Shown here one piece after another: positions 1 to 11,219 of a stretch of 64,000 nucleotides of DNA. Every line of letters begins with the position of its first letter. Within the stretch, counting starts at the first letter, position 1. This DNA is from Gyrodactylus bullatarudis (Eukaryota > Platyhelminthes > Monogenea > Gyrodactylidea > Gyrodactylidae): NCBI GenBank assembly GCA_012064415.1, contig SSNU01000160.1, forward strand, positions 92,836 through 156,835, read 5' to 3'. The notes under the pieces are model-generated. The model had not been told where the DNA came from. It was given only the letters and a program-made list of their open reading frames with translations, and did not search any database. The position numbers and the translations under genes were made by a program.

Positions 1-187
1 ATTTTTGGTCAGATTTGCTACTTTTAGCAATTTTGGTGCAACCTTTTTTAGTGCTCTAGCCATTACTTATCGCACAACCTTCTAGATCATATGTTTTGTC
101 ATACGTCATATTTTTTAAGGCATACCTGCATAGAAAATACCCATACCCTATTTAATTGACATTGAAATTCCTATAAAATGATTTTTT

Positions 188-275
188 GCCAGATTTGGCG
201 TAGTGGTATCTCTCTCACCTCTTATTCGGACCCCCTTACTCTCGGTCTAAGGTTCAAGCCCTTCCACACCGGGCA
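188..275 (+). repeat. tRNA-like segment, probable SINE or tRNA relic
   Basis: A box-A-like string TGGCGTAGTGG lies at 196-206 and a box-B-like string GGTTCAAGCCC at 251-261, the spacing of an internal RNA polymerase III promoter. No full cloverleaf with a 7-bp acceptor stem could be folded by eye, so a decayed tRNA-derived SINE is likelier than a working tRNA. It would lie in the NPC1 intron upstream of the first exon visible here. Confidence 0.4.
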
Positions 276-443
276 CAATCTTTCTCTGTTCTCTTATTTG
301 TACAATCATTAATCATTATTCTGTATATAAATAAAAATGTTCGATTTCAAAAAAAAATGCTACAGTTGCATCCAGAGTTTTAATTAATATTAAAATTAAT
401 AATTCGTATTTTGAAATAATCCAAAAATTTTTCCCACTTTTAG

Positions 444-888
444 TCAATCGGTATTGGAGTCGAATTTTGCATTCACATTGTCCATGAGTTTACAGTATCC
501 CTATATGAGACAAGACTTTTCCGTGCAAAAGCAGCTCTATCCAACATTGGAAGTTCAGTAAGCTCTATTGTTTTTACCTAGTATTATACATATTTAAACT
601 TGAACCTTTCAGGTCCTCAGAGGAATAACCTTGACCAAGTTTGGCGGAATTCTCGTGTTGGCTTTCTCAAAATCTCGTCTCTTCCAAGTTTTCTATTTTC
701 GCATGTACCTATCACTGGTGTTATCCGGAGCGGTTGTTGGCTTGATTTTTATTCCTGTCCTTTTATCATTCATTGGACCAGGAATAAATATGGCACTTCT
801 GGTTGAGAAGAAAACCTTTGAAGAGGTTGCTAACCGAGCGAATGAACTTCGCGACAATACATCAGATCATGATACTGAAGAAGAATAA
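444..888 (+). CDS. NPC1: NPC1 intracellular cholesterol transporter, last two exons
   Basis: NPC1 is the late endosomal/lysosomal membrane protein that exports LDL-derived cholesterol. Two exons are visible: 444-557 (acceptor TTTTAG, reading [16 protein letters not shown]) and 613-888 (reading [12 protein letters not shown], then YFRMYL and [15 protein letters not shown]), joined by a 55-nt intron 558-612 (GTAAGC to TTTCAG, phase 0). These match the last transmembrane segments of the family (permease-like RND fold), followed by a short acidic tail that ends in TAA. I see no dileucine lysosomal signal at the C-terminus. Earlier exons are not in the window, so the preceding intron exceeds 440 bp. 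An AATAAA lies at about 970. The two exons look intact; I am confident of the family. Confidence 0.93.
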
Positions 889-1429
889 ATATTATTTCTC
901 CCTTGAATCAAATTAATTTTTACAATCTACAATACAATTTTGTAACATCATCGAATCCTACAAAATATAAATAAAATGAACAGAAATTCAGAACAAAAGA
1001 GTTATATTTTTTGAAAATTATTATCATGTATCATAATTTGTGTCAATACAAAATTTTAAATATGTTCTCTCCTTTATTTTTAGAATTATTCTCGATTCTG
1101 AGTTTATTGACAAAGCCTCACATTACAAAGTAGATGTCTGTTTATTAATTAATATTTATGTGATACATAGCATAAGTGTTTTATATCAAATTAACAACTA
1201 GCCATACAAAGTGCGGGTCAAAGCTAGGTTTTGTAAAACTTTATGCGGTGGCTACATTCCAAAATATAAAATTATCACTGCTTTTCTGTTCAAACCACTT
1301 TCATAAGTACCTTACAGAGTTAGAGAAATTTTCAAGAGTGTTTTGTATTTTTGACGAATTTAGATGAGAAATAAAAGTAATTGGTCCGGTATATTTTCGC
1401 TTAAAACTTTATTTTCAGACTATGCAAAA
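889..1429. other. NPC1 3' flank, no gene seen
   Basis: AT-rich sequence holding the NPC1 3' untranslated region (AATAAA near 970). Short open frames here lack splice signals or recognisable motifs. Confidence 0.5.
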
Positions 1430-1665
1430 TGACTAAAAAATGCCAGGGTAGTTGAAGATTGTATGAGTAATTTTTCTGAAAGCATAGATTTCGTTTGTAT
1501 TAGTTGAGAAAGAATTTCTCTTTCACCCATACATCCATGCTGTCATCTCTGGGATTTTTGGAAAGAATAGAAAAATTAGAAATCGAGGTACAGGTAGTAT
1601 GATATTCCTGTTTTAGATGTCTTGTCACAGCGTTTCTTCAAATGATCACTGGATATTGTTAGAAG
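1430..1665 (-). pseudogene. Penelope-like element GIY-YIG remnant
   Basis: On the minus strand this stretch aligns by eye, with indels, to the end of the Penelope-like protein at 6137-6505: the same order of codons runs through the part after the GIY-YIG core to the shared 'DVWVKEKFF' and 'LQLPW' region. It is broken by frameshifts. Only the endonuclease tail survives, and no reverse transcriptase is adjacent. It is a dead fragment. Confidence 0.6.
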
Positions 1666-1911
1666 TTATTTATTTATTAAAAAACTGTGAAAATACACAA
1701 ATGTACAAAAATGAATGGAGGTGTAGTTTTACACTCCCCAAATACGGTTCTCAATTTTAAAATGGTGTGTTCCATTAATTATATATTCTACATATCCCAG
1801 GGTCTTAATTACAAATACAAATTACAAATACAATTACAAATAGATTTATCAAATTCTACATATTGATTGGTTAATTTTTTCAAGGGCTAAATGTTAATTA
1901 GATGCACCCTT

Positions 1912-2560
1912 TTACCAGCTACTGTGGTGAGTATCCAGTATGTTAATCTTTTTTATATGTATATTTAAGAAGGAAAGAGTAATGTAAGGAGGGGGCGAGT
2001 CGATTACAATAGGATCAATAGATTCAGGATGATTGAATGAGTTAATGAAAAATTTAATAATTTGACAACAGAAATCTTGATCTGAATGTTGGGTGAAATT
2101 TGTTATGGATGATTTTTTATTAATGTTCAAAAGTTTTCTGAATTTTGACCAACCCTTTTGAGGGCTAGAATCCAGATCATGAGCCACACAAGCTTCGAAT
2201 GACTTCAGAGAGATGAAATCGAAATTTGATGAAGTGTTGAAGAATTTCTTAGAATAAATTGTAGTTCTAGTAGCTTTAGTAATTAAAAAATACTATAATT
2301 GGAAGTTGAAATCGTCATTGACAGAGATTGAGGATGAGAATTTCTGAATGAGATGATTAAATTTTTTGACATCGACAACTTTTTTAACATTTCGGTAAAA
2401 ATTGGAGTGGTTAGATAATGAGAAATTAAAAAAATATGTTATTGTGATCAGAAAAGGGTACAGGGTATGATGATGCGTTATGAAATACATTGGTGAAAAT
2501 GAGATCGATAATATTGTTTTGACGAGTGGCAGAATCCGATTAGAATTTAACAACTAAAAG
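1912..2560 (-). pseudogene. Non-LTR retrotransposon fragment (end of endonuclease and linker)
   Basis: Read on the minus strand, about 2560-2430 encodes the end of an APE-type endonuclease: NNIIDLIFTNVFHN followed by an SDHN box, the catalytic Asp-His of this nuclease. After frameshifts an open stretch 2187-1912 follows that resembles the spacer between endonuclease and reverse transcriptase. No reverse transcriptase motifs remain. The order matches the fuller element at 18430-20650. It is a truncated insertion. Confidence 0.6.
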
Positions 2561-2712
2561 TAAGATTAGTTTCTCTTATTATTCCAGGAGAACTTGGAAT
2601 TATTCTAAGATCCTTTCAAAATTAGCAGAGAAAAAATATTTCTATGGGAAATTTCTTTCAGATAAAAATAATAATAACCAAAATATTATTATAAATAAAT
2701 AAATTTATTTTA

Positions 2713-4443
2713 TCATTTTGGCACAGATCTATTAGATACTTCTACATATGCAATGATATATTTATTTGCAATCATGAGCTGATGTATGTCGGTGGGATAT
2801 TTGTCGCTTAAAAGGTACTTATCATAAGGCAATTTTACTTTTATTCTGTTAATTTCAGAATTTACTCTTTCAAAAATATGTGAAATCAACTTTTCATATT
2901 TCAGAGAATCGAAAATTTCCTTCAATTCATCAAATAATTCAGATATGATATCGAGATGGTGTAAATTATCAATTATGAAATTTTTAAATTCATCATAGGT
3001 TACCTGGCAAGAGAAGAGGTTTACTTTAAACATTAATTTAAAATCTTGATTCTCAGCTGAGTTAAAAGGTTCTTTCCCTAGGCATTTGCACCCGGTTCTA
3101 AGAAAATACCGATAACACTCATATATCTTTTTCTCCTGATAATTTCTTACGTCTTGCAATAATGTGTCTTGAGAGATATGCAACCGGCACAAATTTTCAA
3201 TAACTTCACGACTCCAAATCAGCAACCTGATGAGACTCAAGAAAAACTCTTCGTTAAAATAACTTCCAAGTACATTTTCACCACAATATTCATCTAGGCT
3301 TGAGAGAAAACCATCAAAATTCGATTCATCATTATCGTTTATTGCCGTCAGTAGAGCTTTTAGTTCACCCGAATTTGCTTTAATCCCCTGGAAGAGCTCC
3401 TCTCTTTCAAGATAGCAACACCATTTTTTAACTTGTAAGCTGAAATCCCCATCACTCAGTTCAAACAGTGGTTCTTTCAGTACCTGTTCTTCTGTGAATA
3501 CGTCATCATCGAAAGTTACTTCTCTACCCCTAAACCAAAGAATTTCATTTAACATTGGTCAATAAAAGATTCGATTAACTCACTCATAATAAATATTCAA
3601 ACAAGTCAAGAGACAAATCATTATTTTATCTGCCAGAATGATATCATGAATTAAACTTGGGACATAATCTATTTGTAAATATTCATCCACATTGAATTTA
3701 ACTTGGTAGGAATCCCTCTGGTTGAAATAGTCTTCAATTTGTTCTTTGATCATGTTCCTAAAGACCTCATCAGTAATCCTCTCGAGAGTATGAAAGAGTA
3801 GTCTGTAGACTAAAATGATACTGTGTAATTTCTTCAAGTATTCAAGGCATAGGTCGAGAAATTCACACGGAAGTATTTCACAGTTGATCAACCTCAAATG
3901 GGTTTCTCTTAGAGCATCTGTGCTCATTTTGTTTTTATCCCGACTTTTATTCTTCCTCCAGTCATAAACATTGACCTCATTGAATGTTTTTTCTACCGTA
4001 CATTTTCTTGGAAATTGCTTCATGTAAATTTGATAACATTGACATATTTTCTTTAGTCTAGAGTCTAAATCTTGCTGCAACTGGGAATCAACATTTTTAT
4101 GGATCAACATGAAACAAGCTAAAAGTGCTCGTTTCAGTTTCCCCTCAACAAGAAGGTTGAGCATGAGAAGGAAAAACTTCTCACAGAATAATTCCCCAAG
4201 TGCTTCCTGACTACAGTATTTTCCGCATTCTTCAATTTTTCTGCTTTCATCATGAATCCATCCTAGAAGGTCACCCATTTTTCCTGACAATCTTTTTGAG
4301 CTGGGAAACTTTTTTGATACTTCAGCCTTGAAGCATTTTATCAATTGATGTTGTGAACTTTTAGGCTTCTTTAGACTATTTTTATCTTCCGAAGTCTTTT
4401 CTTCAATGTCATCAAAGCTAAAAAAATACCTGCTCTCGTTCAT
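2713..4443 (-). CDS. Two-module member of an unrecognised helical-module family
   Basis: Two open frames (4443-3580 and 3555-2713) are in the same frame, separated by two stops. A 54-nt intron removes both: donor GTGAGT at 3583, acceptor TTTAG ending at 3530. The joined protein is about 558 residues. It holds two copies of a module of about 230 residues with motif A (ALGELFCEKFF; VLGSYFNEEFF), motif B (KKICQCYQIYM; KKIYECYRYFL) and motif C (LIHDIILADK; DIHQLMIANK). The second copy has lost the His-Asp of motif C (now HQ). No signal peptide or membrane segment is seen; the start has a TATA-like stretch about 20 bp upstream. AATAAA follows the stop. The function is unknown. It is related to 34779-37772 and 52930-54094. 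Confidence 0.8.
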
Positions 4444-6136
4444 CCTTCCAATTTATTACATATAAAAACTAAATCTGGCTTAATATCTATCTATATCTTT
4501 TGAAAAATCAACTTATGCGGAGTTTAAAAACTAATTTATACATCAAATAATTAAAATTATAATCTCATAATTGAAAACTATTGAATATTTTAAGAATCAA
4601 TGGGGAAATTGTCTAAGAGTAAAACCAAGAACAAGAATTAATTGATTGATGGTTAAATTCATGTTTTTGAAGTAATAAAATAGATACTCGGATTGGTTCA
4701 ATGTTTGAATATTTTTTCTATATTTTGTAGATAAAAGAGGTATTATTTCGAGCTAACTTAAATGATCTGAATCAATCTCATCATTTGTTAGTAACCAAAC
4801 ATAGCTACGCTTCGTTTGTGTATTTTCATGATTCATAAGTTATGAATCATAACACTTCCAACACAGCTACATCTGATATTTTTGTTCAAGGATAATTTTG
4901 ATTAAAAGACTACGACGAAAGACATCAATTGATTTGTGAAATTTGAAGTCTTTTCAATTAGACCAGCATTCTCAATAAAATGCTTCCTGATAATTCAATT
5001 AATAAAATTCTTTTTATAAATTGATTAATGTTTATTATAAATCATATGTCTACTTTAAAGTATATTGATTAAATAGAACAATAGGAAAAAGAACGCACTG
5101 CACAAATTACATTTTCTCGAACTTAGAGCTCAAAATTCTTATTGATCTAGTATCAAAATTAGGCAAGAAAAGTTAATTTGCTAAATGAGGTCTGATTATC
5201 AACTTCAGTATCGAGAAGGAGTCGAATTTAGATATCTAGATCTATTTTACTGCTTGAAAACTTCCAGATCCTTCAAACTGAGCGTTTCTTCCAAATTTTA
5301 TGGTAATAATCGGGTTCCTTGTCTAATTCCGAAGCTTTAAGTTCGAAAAATTCTAGAAATATTTTTCTTTGATTGATAAAAGTTGCTGAGAATTACAGTC
5401 AGTTGCGAAACTCATTGGAAACTGCGATAAAATTTTCTATCAGTTTTAAATTTTTGTAAAAGTTAAATATTCTCAATTTCACATTTACTAGCTTTATATT
5501 AAAATGCCAATATAAACTACGAGTTACTATCCTAATCTCCTTGTCCAGTAGTTTTTTTTATTTCCGAAAAATTGAACAATGATCTCCTCAATGAGAAGTA
5601 TTCAAGTCTGACAGTTTTCTATGAATCATTTATATTAATATTCCAAGATAAATTCCTGGATTTTGGGAATGAATTCTTATGTATAATTTATAATTTTTCT
5701 CTTATCTCATAATGATTCGATCTTGATATTCGGTCTACAATATTCTTTTATTTTTTATTATTTAAATCTATACATCCGGATTATAAGCTTACGAACTAAC
5801 AATCAATGAGCTTAAATATATGTGAATTGCTTTTTTCTCAACTCACTTAATTCTGGTCGCGAAATAGATTTATGTTGATTTTATCTTCTTTAATTGGAAA
5901 AGTAGAAAAAGGATATATTAACACCAAATTTACATTTCTCAAAGGTTCATCAGTAGTGTCTCTTTGATAATGATAAAAGTTAAAAGATGAATGAAAATAA
6001 TAATTTACAAATTATAATTATGAAAGAAATAGTAAAAGTTGAAGAAAATTAGAATAAATATAAGCTGAAATTTTCAGCCTGAAAAACACCAAAACTCTCC
6101 AATAAATAGCAACAGTGGAGAGAAAAGTGAAAAAGC
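4444..6136. other. Intergenic, with one palindrome shared with a Ginger end
   Basis: No gene is seen. A perfect palindrome TGATTCATAA-G-TTATGAATCA lies at 4829-4849 and continues as ATAACAC. The same 25 bp occur in the inverted ends of the Ginger element at 55173-56265, so this is probably a fragment of such an element. Confidence 0.5.
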
Positions 6137-6935
6137 TTACATAGGCCAAGGTAGTTGAAGGTTATAAGAATAATTCTTTTGAACACATAAGTCTGGTTTA
6201 TATAGATTTATGAAGAATTTCTCCTTCACCCAAACGTCTGTACTGTCATCACTCGGGTTTTTGTATAAAATTGAAAAATTTGAATTTGAAGCCTCATGCC
6301 CTTCCTGTCTAAGATGCCTAGTTATCGCTGTATCTTTCTTAAGGTGATCGTTCCCTCTAGTTGACAACTTTCTGATTGGGCGTCCTATATAAGAAGATCC
6401 GCAGTCACATTGAAATTTATAAATCAATAGAGTCTTCTCTTCAAGTCTCAGTAAATCTTTCTGAATCAAATTGAACAATCTCTGAGTTTTAAATACAATT
6501 TTCAATTGTATTTTGTTATAATGTTAATCGATGAGACTTGTCAACTTTCTCCTTAAATCATTACTAAAACCATCTCCTTTGAAATTAAGTTTCATGAAAA
6601 TTGTGGTCTTCTCAACTTCATCTATGTTTTCAACGACAATTCTATCGACTGGTAAGTTGATAGATTTGTCCAAAAATTTATTGGGATACCCATTTTCCAT
6701 CAAACACAACTTCAAATTCTCTATTTCCTTAGGAATTTCCTCTGGATTCGCTATCCTTCTTATTCTCTTACTCAATCCAATTACAAGACCAACTTTATGT
6801 GAAATAGGACTAAAACTAGCAAAATGCAGATATTTGCCATTGTCCGTCTTTTTCTTGAAGATGTTTCCTTGAATTGAGCCGTCATCTTTTCTAGTTTAAC
6901 GTCTAAGAAACTCAGAAAATCATTATTATTTCATC
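6137..6935 (-). mobile_element. Penelope-like element, 3' part (RT end plus GIY-YIG)
   Basis: Reading down the minus strand from about 6935: the end of a Penelope-type reverse transcriptase (FLSFLDVKLTRKDDGS, then GKYLHFASFSPISHK), an open frame 6775-6524, and after a frame change 6505-6137 with a GIY-YIG endonuclease: LIYKFQCDCGSSYIG, where Y..YIG is the catalytic core and the two Cys of CDC are typical of this class. It ends with KPDLCVQK, seen in all Penelope copies of this window. The element is 5'-truncated and frameshifted, so not active. Confidence 0.8.
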
Positions 6936-6944
6936 CCAATATTA

Positions 6945-7030
6945 AATTTACTATGGAAAAAGAATCTAATGATTTTCTGAGTTTCTTAGACGTTAAACTA
7001 ACTAGAAAAGATGATGGCTCAATTCAAAGA
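6945..7030 (+). mobile_element. Short inverted Penelope piece
   Basis: Plus-strand copy of the same RT segment as the 5' end of the minus-strand element (the FLSFLDVKLTRKDDGS codons recur at 6973-7020). The two copies sit back to back about 40 bp apart, an inverted 5' junction of the kind Penelope-like elements often leave. The copy ends at the pogo-type transposase. Confidence 0.7.
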
Positions 7031-8097
7031 TTCCCATGATGAATGTGTACCAGAAGATTGTCTTGTGAAATGGATTGCTGACAAGCGAAAAATCAATAAG
7101 TTTGTGAATGAGAACAAAGGCCATATCAAGTACCACAGAGTTCCGAATCTTAAATATGGCTACCTCAATGACACAGCAATTGAAATGATTGAATCTTGGA
7201 GGAAACAAAAACTGCCAATAAGAATTTGTGACGTGAAATCAGAGCTGAGATTGATTTCTAATTTTTTCGACTTTGGTTTTTCAGTAAGCAATGGTTGGGC
7301 TCAGAGTTTCCAAACAAGACACAGCTTTTCACTCTACAAAATGTACGGCGAAGGTGGAGACATCGATTGACTGGTTGTTGAAAATTGGATACTCGATAAC
7401 TCAAGTATTCTGCTTTCTTATGAGATGAAGGATATTTTCAACGTAGATGAGACTTCCATGTTTTTTCAAGATAGAGGTCGACTCACTTTGGATTTAAGTT
7501 CACAAAGATGTCGTGGAACTAAGCATTCCAAGAATAGGCTAACAGTTGTTGCTTGTTGTAACATGGTGGGAGACATATATCCTCCACTTTTAATAGGTAA
7601 ATTTCATTAAAATTTTTATTTAATCAAACTCAAACTATAAATTTTAAGGACACTCTAAGAAACCTAGATGTTTCAAAAATCAGATTCCTGAACACTACAG
7701 AGGCAACTCAACAGCATAGAACAATGCAGGACTCTTTCAAGAATGGCTGGACAATTTTGGAAACGCTTTTCATGGGAGAAATATTCTTCTACTTTTGGAT
7801 AATGTAGCGTTTCATTGAGTTCCTAATGCACCTCCTAACATAAGGCTCCTCTTCCTGCCTCCAAATGCAACCTCAGTCTGCCAACCCTTGGATCGAGGCA
7901 TTATTTGAAGCTTTAAATCCAAGGTTGTTAAAGAAATTAAGAGTAAAACATACGCTCCAGATATAAGAGGTGCTTTTAATATGATCCAGCGAGCATTCGA
8001 ATCAGTTTCTAAAGCAACTATTACAAATTGCTCTAAGGTGTCTAAAATTTGGAATACAAATCAAATTCCTCGTTATGACATGAACAATACAATTTAA
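7031..8097 (+). pseudogene. pogo/Tigger-type transposase, decayed
   Basis: The frame starts with a CENP-B-like DNA-binding part (SNGWAQSFQTRHSFSLYK, helix-turn-helix typical of Tigger transposases), continues through an in-frame TGA at 7368 to the first catalytic Asp (IFNVDETSMFF) and KHSKNRLTVVACC. A 52-nt GT-AG intron (7594-7645) joins LLIG to HSKKPRC. Then follow the second Asp (ILLLLDNVAFH) and NIRLLFLPPNATSVCQPLD, with further stops inside and after these. The DDE1 superfamily assignment is firm. With at least four stops it cannot be active. No terminal inverted repeats were found. Confidence 0.8.
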
Positions 8098-9432
8098 TTA
8101 ATTTAAATCTTCTTATTCTTATATTTTTCTAAAATTATTCAACATCTGTTTGTTAGCCTACATACATCGATGACTCGTTTGTTTGTTTTGGGGATGAGAC
8201 AAACCCTCAAACGTTTTAGGAGTTTGGAAAGAAAATTAGTTTTTTGAATCTTAAAATAAATTTCTTGAGATCTTTGAAGTTAACTCGCGGGAAAACCATG
8301 ATTGAGAGATTATTAAAATACTAGACTGATCGAATCAGCGAAAAAAGGTCTTTCGTATGGTATTAATTTCAATAAAATTTAATTTTTTGAGCATTTTCAG
8401 TTAAAAATTATGACTTTAAAGTAGTCTGAGGATTCTTTTTTGGATTTTGAAAAGGGGCAGAGAGGAGGGTACACTTTTGTACATCTACTACACAGGTCAG
8501 CCTGTATCTGCAAATGGGAAGGTCCAAGTCACCAATTTTGCAAATACCCCTAACTAAAAAAGACATTTCTAAAGCTATATTTCAACAAAAAAACTCAGTT
8601 TTTGAACCTCAAAATAAAATAATTTGTTAAAATCACTAGGAATCTTCACTAATTCCAGAATTTTTATTGAAAGTTTATTACACAAAACTTCCTAAAAAAT
8701 GTATGTGAGTTAAACCGGACGATAAGGACTATTTTTGCTTGATTACTCATGAGTAGAACTATGAAATATATATATTTAAGAAAATAACTGACATTTTTTT
8801 GGTCATAAACAAGTATTTGAAAATTTACGTGAATTATTTATACAGAATAAACAGGTTATTTTTCATCACTTTGAGCCGAAATTTTAGCATTGACTTATTC
8901 TTTTTTTATAATATATTGTCATGCCAATTTTATTTCAATTTGCTTCAGCCAGAACAAAGTTAATTTATTTTTGTTCAATCATCATGAAATTATCACCATT
9001 CGATATAGAATAAAAAATTATCTTAAATTTAAGGCTAAAATATTGATTCATCTGAGATATTTAAAGGTTCAAAGACGAGACCGATTTTGTAAAAAGTTTT
9101 AGACTCAAGCCGGCTTTTTAATATTTACATTCATGTTGGATGACGTCATCTATGTGAAGTCTTTCAACAAAAAAAACTTCTAGAGATTCCCTTTTTTGGA
9201 AATCACACATCATTCCTATTGGCTTTTCGTTATCTGATCTCAAACAGGTTCAAAAGTTGAATTTTTCAAGTGTGATTTTTTACAAATTTTTTTCATTTTC
9301 AATTTCAAATGTCTAATTATGAATTAAGCTTGCTTCAAAATCAAAAAAATAATACTTTCATTTTACACAACGAACTAACTCAGTGGTTGAAGAAAAACAA
9401 AAGTAGATCAAGAAAATATAAAAATTAACTAG
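8098..9432. other. Intergenic, nothing recognised
   Basis: AT-rich, no coding motif seen. A string near 8647-8672 (CTTCACTAATTCCAGAATTT) recurs near 46274, so an unnamed repeat may be present. Confidence 0.4.
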
Positions 9433-9591
9433 TCAAAACGAATCGATTCAAAGAAATCTAAAACTCACATGAGCATTCAAGAATATCCGAAAGATCCAAA
9501 TGACCAAACTTATCTTCTTGGTTATGAAAATGCGTTTAACATTAGTAGTCTAGTGTCTTATGAGACTTTTATTTACACGAGCTATGACTGA
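9433..9591 (+). CDS. Candidate small exon or ORF
   Basis: An open stretch preceded by a CTAG acceptor-like site reads about 52 residues, with an internal ATG at 9469 (MSIQEYPKDPNDQTYLLG) and a stop at 9589. Its base composition is richer in G+C than its flanks and it has no repeat partner here. No donor or promoter was identified and the product is not recognised. It may be a last exon or chance. Confidence 0.25.
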   Translation, partial: SKRIDSKKSKTHMSIQEYPKDPNDQTYLLGYENAFNISSLVSYETFIYTSYD

Positions 9592-9848
9592 CCAAAGACA
9601 GGGTTTTTTTATTTAGCGTCAATTGAAAAAGATGAACCTACACATGCCATATCGATCAAAAAATTAACAGGAAAACATTTATGGTTTTTGCGAAAATTAA
9701 TTTATAAAATTTGGGAAAACTGAAATTTTTGGAATTTTCGTTTTTTCCAATTATTTCAGAATTTATTGATAATTTTTCAGAGAACAGATTCGAAATTTTA
9801 CGCTAGAATTTATTTAATTCTTTAGACCTCAATTTTAATTTTTCATGA

Positions 9849-10290
9849 CTACCAGTGTTGTATGTTGCCTTGATATTGTTTTTTTACCTCTTCTTTCACA
9901 CTAACTATGGGATAGCTCATAATTTGATTATTAACTACAGCTGACTTCTTGGATTGTTCAATGATCAACAACTCTAAATTAGTTGCAGGTGCTAGACTCT
10001 GCTCTTGTGAATTTTGCTTATCGACTACAGCCAACTTCTCTGAGGTTTTTATCAGGGGTTTTGGTAACGAGGGTTTTAAAGACTTGAGTATTTATCCCTC
10101 GTCACCAAAACCCCTGATAAGAAATTAATTAAGTATCTGAAGTACTTAAAAACAAAAAATACATAACACTGAGGTTTCAATTTTGTTTTCACCTGAGCAT
10201 TAGGTCGAACTGAATTTGAAGGACTGCTGGTTTGGGAATTTTTTCGATCTTGGCCGATTGTTTACCTCTGATGAATCTTTTCTGCCTATA
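9849..10290 (-). pseudogene. Penelope-like element C-terminal tail fragment
   Basis: Minus-strand codons match the tail of the Penelope protein at 51225-52016: first the segment RGKQ(S/L)AKIEKI.KP at about 10270-10210, then KLAVVDK and VVNNQIMSYP (compare VIDNQIMSQP at 51 kb and IVDNQIISQP at 33 kb). It is interrupted by frameshifts and by a hairpin insertion at 10049-10120. It is dead. Confidence 0.65.
10049..10120. repeat. 72-bp hairpin insertion, hAT-like ends
   Basis: Arms of 25 bp with one mismatch: TTATCAGGGGTTTTGG at the left and CCAAAACCCCTGATAA at the right, around a loop of about 22 nt. CAGGGG...CCCCTG termini are typical of hAT elements. It splits the Penelope tail. The same right end (AAAACCCCTGATAA) occurs near 54464-54478. 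No clear 8-bp target duplication is visible. Confidence 0.5.
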
Positions 10291-10632
10291 ATGCAAAGTT
10301 AATCAATCAATTTTGCTAGTTTTTGAAGAAGAATGGTGCTCTAAGCCTCATTTTCGTCAGACTGAATAATTTTGGATTCTTTAAAATTCTAACAATACCT
10401 CATTTTTTATATTATATTTTGTGAAATAAAAGAAACTACATAATAGTTCTTAACAATCTCACGCTATAAAATTAGAAACATTTATAAAGTTAATCATTTT
10501 TTCCCATTCAAAAATATTTGATCTTGATTGTGTTTTTCCTGAAATTTAATACTTTTTTGATTATTTATTCTGATAATTTTTTTATAATCAGTTCTATTTT
10601 ATTCTAGTATTCTCTTTCTTTTCCTCGCTATG

Positions 10633-10656
10633 ATTGGCCAGAGTAGTTTGTATAAG
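10633..10656 (+). promoter_or_regulatory. CCAAT and TATA elements of the peptide gene
   Basis: ATTGG (inverse CCAAT) at 10633 and TATAAG at 10651, about 65 bp before the ATG at 10716; a start of transcription near 10680 would fit. Confidence 0.45.
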
Positions 10657-10715
10657 TATGACAAAATGTAACCAAAATATCCTCTGAACCAAATACAAGC
10701 AAAGAGGACGGAAGC

Positions 10716-11219
10716 ATGTTTCTCAAAGTAATCCATACATTTTTCTTTCTCTAGAGAACAACCCTGTTCCTGGTATTCATGGAGATGATCATAATATTCG
10801 GTAAATTAATTCAACTAAAATTTTAATTATTATAAAAATTTATATGATTCATAAAATTTTACACGGAGATAACTTTGAATAGGTTCAAAAGGGACTTATT
10901 TAGAATATTTTATTCAATGAAACCTTTTTTTATTTCCAATTCTAGGCCGACTTAATCGATATGGTAAGAATTTTCCTATTTAGTAAATTGAAGAAATATT
11001 GCCAAAATCGTTTGATTATAATCAAGATGCCCCAGTTCGTTTCAAGCGAGATCGTGAGTATTCTTTCCAAATTATTCTTTTAATTATCTCCTCTGAAAAT
11101 GATAAATTCAAGACATTCCATTTCGATTCGTGGATGTTGCTGGTGGGGCTTTTAGGCTAAAGCGAAATCTTGATCGTGAGTTGTTGAAAATTTGTTTGTC
11201 CTTTTTCTTGAAAGACTAG
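10716..11219 (+). CDS. Candidate secreted peptide precursor made of micro-exons
   Basis: Splice sites define exons 10716-10727, 10755-10800, 10946-10963, 11027-11053 and 11113-11175 or onward. All junctions after the second exon are phase 1, and those exons are 18, 27 and 63 nt, so each can be skipped without a frame change. The product starts MFLKRTTLFLVFMEMIIIFG, a good signal peptide, followed by RLNRYDAPVRFKR and a second segment ending GGAFRLKR; the Lys-Arg pairs suggest prohormone cleavage. The first intron would be only 27 nt (GTAATCC to TTCTCTAG) and removes an in-frame TAG at 10752. The end is either read through to TAG at 11217 or spliced to the same TAG. No known peptide was recognised. 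The layout resembles schistosome micro-exon genes. All of this is inferred from sequence signals. Confidence 0.5.

Noticed and set aside
1912..2187. Independent 91-codon gene
   Set aside because: It continues an endonuclease fragment and fits the linker of a non-LTR element.
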